Shown: in pieces, positions 57,091-64,000 of the stretch
Layout of the letters: each line of letters starts with the position of its first letter
Numbering within the stretch: position 1 is the first letter of the stretch
Assembly: GCF_004803915.1 (NCBI RefSeq)
Contig: NZ_CP039396.1
Span: 1,612,001-1,676,000, forward strand
Direction of reading: 5' to 3'
Source of the DNA: Duncaniella dubosii
GTDB lineage: Bacteria > Bacteroidota > Bacteroidia > Bacteroidales > Muribaculaceae
DNA: 64,000 bases
Notes under the pieces: generated by a model
What the model was told of the DNA's origin: nothing
Database searches by the model: none
What the model saw: the letters and a program-made list of their open reading frames with translations, nothing else
Made by a program: the position numbers and the translations under genes

Positions 57091-58800
57091 TTATGACATT
57101 GCTTCAAGATATGAATCCTTATTTTCCCCATTGAATTCGCGGAACTTCTGTTTCAGTCGTTTGCGATAGTTGTAGACAGTTGTCTTTTGATTTTCTTTTT
57201 TGAGCAATAAAGATATGGTGGGAACTGAAAAACCAAGACACGAAAAAAGAAATGTCAGATAGTAATCTTCGTTAAGCTTTGGAAAATCACTTCGGAGTTT
57301 GACCATTATATTATCATGTCTGTAATTGGCATAGTTTTCAAGTTCTTTTATTCTTTGTGTATCAGCAGCAATTGAGTCAATGATGCGAGTCACACAGTCA
57401 TTTACCTTTTTGCGTGCATCAGGAGTGTTTTCACGATTAAAATTTTTGCAGAGTAAATTAAGCTCTTTAAAATGAGCCTCCAGAAGTTTTAATGAAGGGT
57501 GACTCCGATTGTCGGATTGAGCATCTGTTTGTTCGATAGCCTTGGAGGTTAGCGGCAGCTCTGCAATTTCATCCTGACTTGGACTGGGCTTCGGATGTTC
57601 CTCTATGAGTTTCTTCATTTCATAGGACATGGATATATATTCATCAATCAGTGCTTTTTGTCGCATGATTCGTTTACGGCCAACCGAAATCAGAATAGCG
57701 ATTATGAGTGTGGTTATGACTATTATTGTTACAGTCTGTGCCCTTGAAGCTTTAAGGTTTGCCTGATTGACGGCAGATTTATATTGATGATATTCCATGA
57801 CAGAGCCTAAGAGATTTTGATGGCATACGTCTCTCAGTGCGCTGTCGGAATCTGAACTAATTCCTTTCATCATTTCAAGAGCTTTGTGTGTGGAGTCAGT
57901 TACGGTATAAAACAGGTAATTTAGGAAATGTCTTAGCGGAGTGCTGAGTTGTGGCGACGAATTCAATTGATTGACAATATCTATGGCCTGACGTGTCTTA
58001 CCTGTGTAGAAACTCATGATTCCGTAGTAGGCGGAATCCGATGTGCTCGCACAAGGGGATGTGTATAGCGACTGGAAACAGTCGTATGCCTTGTCATATT
58101 TGTCGAGTGAGAAATAAGAAAGTCCGCGAAGCTCTAAGGCCTTCATTTTTAGAGAAGTGTCATTGTGGACTTTTGCCGAGTCAAGAACTTCGTCTGTTAT
58201 GGTTATGGCCATGTTGTAGTCTCCGTTGCAATGATAGGCGCGAGCGACATCGTGGAGTGCATAGTTTATAAACGATGGATTTCCTGCAAGTCTGAAATTA
58301 TTAAGAGCGATTTTTGCGAATTCAGATTCTTCGGTCACGCAATGGTTTTCATGATAGATGTCAGAGATTTTGCGGGCAGATACAGCAATCCAGAATTTGT
58401 CGTCAAGTTCGTTGGCCAAATCATAGCAACGGAAGAGGGTGATAAGACTTTCTGAAAAATCTTTGCAATTATAGTGGATAGTGCTCTGATAATATAATGA
58501 AAGCATTAGATGTCTTTTGTCAGAAGTCTTTTCAAAATAGCTGACGGCGGTATTGATTGTAGAGTCGGAGTTGACATCAATATAATTTTTATCGAGCGCC
58601 TGTGTGATTAGCAGAGAGTATAATGCCCGGGATTTGTCTGAGACAAGTTCCGATGGGTCGATACGGTTGAGTATCGAGAGCGCCGAATCCGGATGTTGGT
58701 CCATGATTGTTTCGGCCGTGCCGAGAGCGCAGTCGGCAGGTGTGGTCGACGAACACGACGCAAGCAGGATGAGAAGAATGCTGAAGATGAATTTATCCAT
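57091..58800 (-). CDS. TPR - transmembrane - putative HTH regulator
   Basis: The 569-residue protein begins with a hydrophobic signal ending in a lipobox-like LLASCSS. Residues about 25-340 are TPR-like helical repeats (LSILNRIDPSELVSDKSRALYSLLITQAL, LRGLSYFSLDKYDKAYDCF). A membrane helix follows (VTIIVITTLIIAILISVG, about residues 365-382), then a cytoplasmic coiled segment and a C-terminal domain with HTH character (YYLTFLFSCLGFSVPTISLLLKKENQKTTVYNYRKRLKQKF). This is a known Bacteroidetes layout of one-component membrane regulators. It is upstream of the small exported genes and GLPGLI cluster and may control them; that is inference from position. Confidence 0.78.
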   Translation of the reverse strand: MDKFIFSILLILLASCSSTTPADCALGTAETIMDQHPDSALSILNRIDPSELVSDKSRALYSLLITQALDKNYIDVNSDSTINTAVSYFEKTSDKRHLMLSLYYQSTIHYNCKDFSESLITLFRCYDLANELDDKFWIAVSARKISDIYHENHCVTEESEFAKIALNNFRLAGNPSFINYALHDVARAYHCNGDYNMAITITDEVLDSAKVHNDTSLKMKALELRGLSYFSLDKYDKAYDCFQSLYTSPCASTSDSAYYGIMSFYTGKTRQAIDIVNQLNSSPQLSTPLRHFLNYLFYTVTDSTHKALEMMKGISSDSDSALRDVCHQNLLGSVMEYHQYKSAVNQANLKASRAQTVTIIVITTLIIAILISVGRKRIMRQKALIDEYISMSYEMKKLIEEHPKPSPSQDEIAELPLTSKAIEQTDAQSDNRSHPSLKLLEAHFKELNLLCKNFNRENTPDARKKVNDCVTRIIDSIAADTQRIKELENYANYRHDNIMVKLRSDFPKLNEDYYLTFLFSCLGFSVPTISLLLKKENQKTTVYNYRKRLKQKFREFNGENKDSYLEAMS

Positions 58801-58861
58801 CAGGAAAAGTATAGTGTAATTTATAAGATGGTTTAACGGGCTTTCTGTGGCATTGACACTT

Positions 58862-58869
58862 CAAAGTTA
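58862..58869 (-). promoter_or_regulatory. -7 box for the TPR-HTH regulator
   Basis: TAACTTTG on the minus strand fits TAnnTTTG; the leader would be about 55-60 nt. A poor -33 (ACTG) is found 19 bp upstream. Confidence 0.45.
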
Positions 58870-58999
58870 AGAAAATTCATTTTATTTTCAGTTTCACAAC
58901 GTAAAAAACTGATTTAACCATCGGACGCAATTTGCTGCCGAGCTTGCTGACTGGCGAGCCATATTGCTGGCTGTAAGCACGGTGAGGCGGATTTTTGAG

Positions 59000-59015
59000 G
59001 ATTTTTCGAAAAATC
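59000..59015. repeat. Palindrome upstream of parE
   Basis: GATTTTTCGAAAAATC is a perfect 16-bp palindrome 14 bp upstream of the parE -7 box, in the region where a -33 element would be. It may be an operator or simply AT-rich symmetry. Confidence 0.35.
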
Positions 59016-59029
59016 TGCTGATTTTTTCG

Positions 59030-59037
59030 TAATTTTG
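59030..59037 (+). promoter_or_regulatory. -7 box of the parE-coaD-protease operon
   Basis: TAATTTTG fits TAnnTTTG, with a leader of about 32 nt to the parE ATG. No TTTG at the correct -33 distance is visible. Confidence 0.5.
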
Positions 59038-59075
59038 CATCAAAAGAAGAAAACCGCCTCATAGCACCGAGAATC

Positions 59076-61060
59076 ATGATAAACAACGACGATATAGCCC
59101 CCGACAACTTAGAGTTCATAGCCGAAAGCAACGGCAGCGGCCCTGACAACGATAATAACAGCGAAATGCAGGCAGCCGCCGGTTACAGCGAGGACGACAT
59201 CAAGACACTCGACTGGAAGGAGCATATCCGCCGTCGTCCCGGTATGTATATCGGCAAGCTCGGCGATGGCTCGAACTATGACGACGGCATCTATGTGCTC
59301 ATCAAGGAGGTGCTCGACAATGCCATCGACGAATACATGATGGGTTTCGGCAAGCAGATTACTGTAGATGTCGCCGACGGGACTGTCACCGTGCGCGACT
59401 TCGGCCGAGGTGTCCCTCTGGGCAAGCTCGTCGATGTGTCATCGCGCATGAACACCGGCGGAAAATATGACTCAAAGGCTTTCAAGAAGTCGGTGGGTCT
59501 CAACGGTGTCGGCATCAAGGCCGTCAACGCCCTGTCGACAGAATTCTTCATCTCCAGTGTCCGCGACGGGATGGGTAAAAGCGTGTGCTACCGCTGCGGC
59601 GACATAGAGGATGAAAGTGACATAGAGCCGACCGACGAGCCTAACGGCACACTCGTCCGCTTCACTCCGACAGCTCCATATTCCGCGACTATCAGTATCG
59701 CGACGATTTTATCATTCCGCTCATAAAGAACTATACCTTCCTCAACACCGGCCTCGCCATAATCTTCAACGGCAAGCGCTACATCTCGCGCAACGGTCTG
59801 CTCGACCTGCTGAAAGACGCGATGACCACCGAGCCGCTCTATATGCCAATCCACCTAAAAGGGGAGGATATCGAGGTGGCTATAACCCATGCCAACCAGC
59901 GCGGTGAGGAATATTACTCGTTTGTCAACGGACAGCATACAACTCAGGGCGGAACACACCTTACGGCATTCAAAGAGGCGGTCTCGCGCACAATCAAGGA
60001 GTATTTCAAGAAGGATTTCGACTATTCCGACATACGCAACGGCATGATCGCGGCAGTGTCGATCAAGGTCGAGGAACCCGTGTTTGAGTCGCAGACCAAA
60101 ACCAAGCTTGGCAGCCGCGACATGGGGCCTGACGGGCCTACTGTGGCGAAATTCATCGGCGATTTCATCAAGACCGAGCTTGACAACTATCTCCACCGCA
60201 ACACCGATATCGCCGATATCATACTCAAGAAGGTTCAGGAAAGCGAGCGCGACCGCAAGGCGATGGCCGGAATCACCAAACTCGCCCGCGAGAAGCAGAA
60301 GAAAGCCAACCTCCACAACAAGAAGCTGCTCGACTGCCGTGTGCATCTCAACGACATACGCGGTGACGAGGAAAAGAAACTCGCATCGTCGATATTCATC
60401 ACCGAGGGTGATTCGGCAGCCGGTTCGATCACCAAGATACGCGATGTGTGGACACAGGCTGTGTTCTCGCTCCGCGGAAAGCCGAAAAACTCTTATGGCG
60501 TCCCTGCCAAGATTCTCTATGAGAACGAGGAATTCAATCTCCTTCAGGCTGCACTGAACATCGAGGAAGGCATTGACGGGCTGCGCTACAACAAGGTCAT
60601 CATCGCAACCGATGCCGATGTCGACGGTATGCACATCCGTCTGCTTCTGCTGACATTCTTCCTCCAGTTTTTCCCGGATATGATCAAGAAAGGACACTTG
60701 TATGTATTGCAGACACCACTGTTCCGTGTGCGTAACCACAAGACCACCAAGCGCGGTGCCCGAGGGGCATCGGGAAACGGCGACGACACGTATTACTGCT
60801 ACACCGACGAGGAGCGCATAGCCGCCATCGAGAAACTCGGGGACAACGCGGAAATCACCCGGTTCAAAGGTCTCGGGGAGATTTCGCCTGAGGAATTCCG
60901 CGGATTCATCGGTCCTGACATGCGACTCGACCGCGTGACATTGCGCAAGGAGGATGCAGTGGCCGAACTGCTTGAGTTCTATATGGGAAAGAACACTATG
61001 GAGCGCCAGAACTTTATAATCGAGAATCTTGTTGTGGAAGATGACTCAGAAATCAGCTGA
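59076..61060 (+). CDS. parE: DNA topoisomerase IV subunit B (frameshifted)
   Basis: The protein has the GHKL ATPase motifs of type IIA topoisomerases ([38 protein letters not shown]), a transducer region, and the TOPRIM domain with [11 protein letters not shown] (about residue 440) and [19 protein letters not shown]. The frame breaks at 59669; one extra G restores [25 protein letters not shown] and about 662 residues. With ParC it decatenates daughter chromosomes. parE is normally essential, so the break is most likely a read error. The ParE rather than GyrB call rests on overall similarity and length. coaD follows 10 bp downstream. Confidence 0.92.
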
Positions 61061-61070
61061 TAAATCCGAA

Positions 61071-61526
61071 ATGAACACTATATTGTTTCCGGGGTCGTTC
61101 GACCCGTTTACAGTCGGCCATCAATCGCTTGTCGACCGTGTGCTTCCTTTGTTTGACCGTGTAGTGATTGCTGTCGGTGTCAATTCGGGGAAGCGTTCAG
61201 GCGATTCCGCCGGAAACCGTATCGCGGAAATCGAACGTCTCTATGCCGGCGAGCCTAAGGTGAGGGTCATATCCTACGAAGGGCTGACAGTCGATGCCTG
61301 CCGCCGCGAAGGCGCACACTGGATGTTGCGCGGAGTGCGCTCGGCCATTGATTTTGAATACGAACGCAATCTCGCCGATATAAACCGCCGGATTTCGGGA
61401 GTGGAGACAATGCTGCTTTTCACCCTCCCCGAATATGCGGCGGTGTCGTCGTCGGTTGTGCGCGAGCTCTGCTCTTACGGCTACGATGTCGGTGAGTTCC
61501 TGCCGAAAAAACAAACACACTTTTAA
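61071..61526 (+). CDS. coaD: Phosphopantetheine adenylyltransferase
   Basis: The 151-residue enzyme has the nucleotidyltransferase motif GSFDPFTVGH, then MLRGVRSAIDFEYERNLADINRR and YAAVSSSVVREL. It adds AMP to 4'-phosphopantetheine to give dephospho-CoA, the fourth step of CoA synthesis. The ATG at 61071 (MNTILFPGSFDPF) is the family start; the frame extends upstream into parE. It sits between parE and the S41 protease in one operon. Confidence 0.97.
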   Translation: MNTILFPGSFDPFTVGHQSLVDRVLPLFDRVVIAVGVNSGKRSGDSAGNRIAEIERLYAGEPKVRVISYEGLTVDACRREGAHWMLRGVRSAIDFEYERNLADINRRISGVETMLLFTLPEYAAVSSSVVRELCSYGYDVGEFLPKKQTHF

Positions 61527-61534
61527 CCTAAGAT

Positions 61535-63139
61535 ATGAAGAAAATTTTAAGCGTCATGGCATTGGCCGTCATGGCCGTCACGGGATGGGCGCAGATGCAG
61601 ATCCAGTTCACGCCCGAACGCAAGCTCCGTTATGCCGAACAGATTATCGAAAACTACTACGTTGACAATGTAGACACGGCCAAGGTCGTGACAGAGGCCA
61701 TCGTGGCGATGTTGAAAACACTTGACCCGCATTCGACATACTCATCGCCCGAGGAGACACGCGAGCTGACCGAACCGCTCGAAGGAAACTTCTCCGGGAT
61801 AGGAATCCGTTTCCAGATGGTCAACGATACGCTTTATGTGATAGAGTCGGTGGCCGGAGGTCCGTCGGAGAAGATGGGAATAGTCCCGGGCGACCGTATA
61901 ATCGCATGCAACGATACGGTGATTGCCGGCGTAAAGATGAAAAATTCAGGCATCATGAAGGTGCTGCGTGGCCCGAAAGGCACTGTGGCCAATCTCAAGG
62001 TGCTCCGCAAGGGCAACAGTGAGCCGCTGGAATTCCGAGTGGTCCGCGATGCGATACCCATCTACAGTGTCGATATGTCCTACATGGTCAACGACTCGGT
62101 TGGCTACATAGCGCTCAGCCGTTTCGCCGAGAAGACAACCGAGGAGGTGAAAGACGCAATGCGTACACTCCGTAAGCAAGGCATGAAGCATCTCGTATTT
62201 GACCTTACGGACAATGGCGGCGGATATATGCGTCCTGCTACAGAACTTTCGGAAATGTTCTTAGGCAAGGGGGATATGATTGTCTACACAGAGTCTCCTA
62301 AAAACGGGGTTGCCGAATATATAGCCGAGGCCGACGGCGATTTCCGCGACGGCCGTGTAGTGGTTATGGTCAACCAGTATTCTGCATCGGCATCCGAGAT
62401 TCTGTCAGGAGCGATTCAGGACAATGACAGAGGGGTGATAGTCGGACGGCGTACATTCGGTAAAGGACTCGTGCAGCGTCCGTTCCCTTTCCCTGACGGC
62501 TCAATGATGCGTCTGACCGTCTCGCGCTACCACACGCCCTCAGGCCGTTGCATTCAGAAACCGTATGTGGACGGTGACGACGAAGCCTATCAGCGAGACA
62601 TGATTGAACGCTATAACGCCGGAGAGCTTACAAGCGCCGACAGTATACATCATTTCGCCGATTCGTTGAAATTCTATACTAAACGTCTCAATCGCCCTGT
62701 GTATGGCGGTGGAGGTATAATGCCTGACCGTTTTGTGGCCATCGACACGACTATGTATTCCTCCTATTACCGCGATCTCATCGCCAAGGGTGTCATCAAT
62801 AATTTCTGTGTCAACTACGTCGACTCACACCGCGCCGAACTCAAGAAGCAATTCAAGACTGATAACGATTATGTGAGGGGATTCGATGTCACGCCTGAAA
62901 TTATGGACTCGCTCATCGAACTTGGCAAAAAGGAGGGCGTGGAGTTCAAGGAGGATGAATACAAGCGCTCGAAACCTATGCTTGAGGCCATTGTCAAGGG
63001 GTTGATCGGTCGTGATATATTCGAGCAGTCGACCTATTCGAAAGTAGTGTCACGTTTTGACCCGATATTCACGGAAGCGATGGACATCATCAACTCCCCG
63101 GAGCGTTACAATTCCTATCTGACGGCAGGGGAGAAGTGA
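61535..63139 (+). CDS. S41 family C-terminal processing peptidase (CtpA/Prc type)
   Basis: The 534-residue protein has a signal peptide (MKKILSVMALAVMAVTGWAQ), a PDZ domain (about residues 85-165; GGPSEKMGIVPGDRIIACNDT) and the S41 catalytic core. The Ser lies in QYSASASEILSGA (about residue 286) and the Lys in GRRTFGKGLVQ (about residue 309). It trims or degrades periplasmic proteins at exposed C-termini. The gene lies 8 bp after coaD, an arrangement I recall from Bacteroides. Confidence 0.93.
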   Translation: MKKILSVMALAVMAVTGWAQMQIQFTPERKLRYAEQIIENYYVDNVDTAKVVTEAIVAMLKTLDPHSTYSSPEETRELTEPLEGNFSGIGIRFQMVNDTLYVIESVAGGPSEKMGIVPGDRIIACNDTVIAGVKMKNSGIMKVLRGPKGTVANLKVLRKGNSEPLEFRVVRDAIPIYSVDMSYMVNDSVGYIALSRFAEKTTEEVKDAMRTLRKQGMKHLVFDLTDNGGGYMRPATELSEMFLGKGDMIVYTESPKNGVAEYIAEADGDFRDGRVVVMVNQYSASASEILSGAIQDNDRGVIVGRRTFGKGLVQRPFPFPDGSMMRLTVSRYHTPSGRCIQKPYVDGDDEAYQRDMIERYNAGELTSADSIHHFADSLKFYTKRLNRPVYGGGGIMPDRFVAIDTTMYSSYYRDLIAKGVINNFCVNYVDSHRAELKKQFKTDNDYVRGFDVTPEIMDSLIELGKKEGVEFKEDEYKRSKPMLEAIVKGLIGRDIFEQSTYSKVVSRFDPIFTEAMDIINSPERYNSYLTAGEK

Positions 63140-63172
63140 CGCGGTTGCCTGACGGAGGTTGATGCGTATTCC

Positions 63173-63205
63173 CTCTTAATGAGCCATTTTAACATGGGCT
63201 AAGAG
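63173..63205 (+). terminator. Weak hairpin after the S41 protease gene
   Basis: CTCTT and AGCCAT pair with ATGGGCT and AAGAG with one bulge, followed by a T-rich stretch. It lies 33 bp after the stop. Confidence 0.35.
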
Positions 63206-63312
63206 TTAGTTTGATTTATTAGTGATTGTCTTAAAACTTGTAATATACCCCGGATTGTTTTTTGAGAAAGGGTCTAAATCAAGTATAATAAGTTAAACTA
63301 AAAGTAATAGTC

Positions 63313-63719
63313 ATGGCTTACAAGATTGAAGAAATCGAGGGAATCGGTGAGGTATTCGCCAAAAAGCTCGAATCCGCCGGAATATATACGGTCGAAGACC
63401 TTCTGGCAGAATGTGCCTCTAAACCGGGCAGAAAGAAAGTAGCATCGGAAACCGGCATAGTGAAGAGCGTATGTTGAAATGGACCAACCATGCTGACCTT
63501 TTCCGTATAAAAGGGATTGCCGGACAGTTTGCCGAACTGCTGGAGGCTTCAGGAGTGGACACTGTCAAGGAATTCCGTCACCGTGTTGCCGCAAACCTGC
63601 ATCCGAAGCTCGTGGAGGTCAACGAAGCAAAGAATCTTTGCAATCGTGTCCCGTCGGTCAGCGATCTTGAGAAAATGATTGAACAGGCCAAGGAACTTGA
63701 ACCGGTGGTGACATATTGA
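63313..63719 (+). CDS. DUF4332 helix-hairpin-helix protein (frameshifted)
   Basis: The start at 63313 gives MAYKIEEIEGIGEVFAKKL, a helix-hairpin-helix unit. A second unit follows in another frame (FRIKGIAGQFAELLEASGVDTVKEF). One extra base near 63459 (TA to TAA) restores TGISEERMLKWTNHADLF and about 135 residues, the usual DUF4332 size. The family is expected to bind DNA or nucleic-acid-like backbones through its HhH motifs, but no function is proven. It stands alone, ending in a strong terminator. Confidence 0.8.
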
Positions 63720-63740
63720 AGGCATGTTATAAACAGTTGT

Positions 63741-63796
63741 AAAAAATCAATGCTCATTGTACTTGATTTGTCAAGTACAATGAGCATTGATTTTTT
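63741..63796. terminator. Bidirectional terminator with perfect 25-bp arms
   Basis: Positions 63741-63765 and 63772-63796 are exact reverse complements around a 6-nt loop. The arms begin with A6 and end with T6, so the hairpin has a T-tract on both strands. It lies between the DUF4332 gene and the convergent Lys/Ala-rich gene. Confidence 0.9.
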
Positions 63797-63830
63797 ACTC
63801 TGGCCTTAATGCAATGGCATAAGGTGAGTG

Positions 63831-64000
63831 TTACTGCCCAAGAATATCTTTAACCTTGTCAGCTCCCTTTTGTGCAGCGTCGGCGGTTTTTTCCTTGGCG
63901 GCGTCTATTGCATTTTTGGTAGCGTCCTTTGCTTCATTCACCTTGTCGGCTGCTGCGTCTTTTGCATCCTTGATTTTATCGGCAGCGGCATTCTTGGCAT
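63831..64000 (-). CDS. Lys/Ala-rich repeat protein, partial
   Basis: The minus-strand frame is open to the right edge and ends at TAA 63831-63833. The visible 56 residues are short amphipathic helical repeats (AADKIKDAKDAAADKV, NEAKDATKNAIDAAKEK, GADKVKDILGQ), like YtxH/LEA-type stress or envelope-associated proteins. The start and any signal peptide are outside the window. No function can be assigned. Confidence 0.6.
   Translation of the reverse strand, partial: AKNAAADKIKDAKDAAADKVNEAKDATKNAIDAAKEKTADAAQKGADKVKDILGQ

Noticed and set aside
59855..60739. 294-residue open frame antisense to parE
   Set aside because: It is opposite the conserved transducer and TOPRIM region; no family pattern and no signal or start context.
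1..64000. CRISPR arrays, insertion sequences or prophage
   Set aside because: No regularly spaced direct repeats, transposase, integrase or phage structural genes were seen on either strand.

Overview
The window is chromosomal DNA from a Bacteroidales bacterium, most likely a gut Muribaculaceae-type organism. The family-level placement is inference from gene content; no 16S gene is present. Evidence for Bacteroidetes: a type IX secretion core (porT-porP-gldK-gldL-gldM-gldN), GLPGLI-family proteins, DUF3256 and DUF4292 lipoproteins, an OstA-like protein, a TPR-TM-HTH regulator, absence of obvious Shine-Dalgarno sites, and several promoters of the TTTG-N19-21-TAnnTTTG type. I see no rRNA, tRNA, CRISPR array, insertion sequence or prophage.

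Layout. 1-8.1 kb: end of a DcaP-like porin, then a leftward block (dut, TPR protein, DUF4292 lipoprotein, EnvC-like activator, DEAD-box helicase) and a DUF3256 gene. 8.1-20.9 kb: a rightward block for envelope biogenesis and housekeeping (SurA-like PPIase, OstA-like, mutL, Lnb-like lipoprotein N-acyltransferase, phosphodiesterase/phosphatase-family protein, secA, small lipoprotein). 21-28.1 kb: leftward T9SS operon. 28.3-33.8 kb: tyrS, aspartate aminotransferase, and a short rseC-rnfB-rnfC operon that ends in a terminator with no rnfDGEA. 34-36.9 kb: three sugar genes. 36.9-42.4 kb: GH3 beta-glucosidase, a PgpH-like 7TM-HD phosphohydrolase, DUF2752 and a GYF/CD225 protein. 42.5-44.3 kb: deoC, a MazG-like gene, dtd. 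44.6-50.1 kb: two thioredoxin-fold-like proteins without CxxC, tpx, outer-membrane phospholipase pldA and a beta-helix lipoprotein. 50.3-58.8 kb: accessory region with a TonB-receptor-like protein, three tandem GLPGLI paralogues, two small exported proteins and a TPR-TM-HTH regulator. 59-64 kb: parE-coaD-S41 protease operon, a DUF4332 protein and the end of a Lys/Ala-rich protein.

A feature of the whole window is that at least fifteen genes, including the essential tyrS and parE, are broken by a frameshift that the insertion of a single base would repair, usually in or beside a short homopolymer. The simplest reading is uncorrected sequencing or assembly error. I therefore annotate these as single genes spanning both parts and state the position of each break.

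The most interesting candidates for new biology are the GLPGLI locus, the GYF/CD225-DUF2752-7TM-HD cluster, and the truncated Rnf operon.
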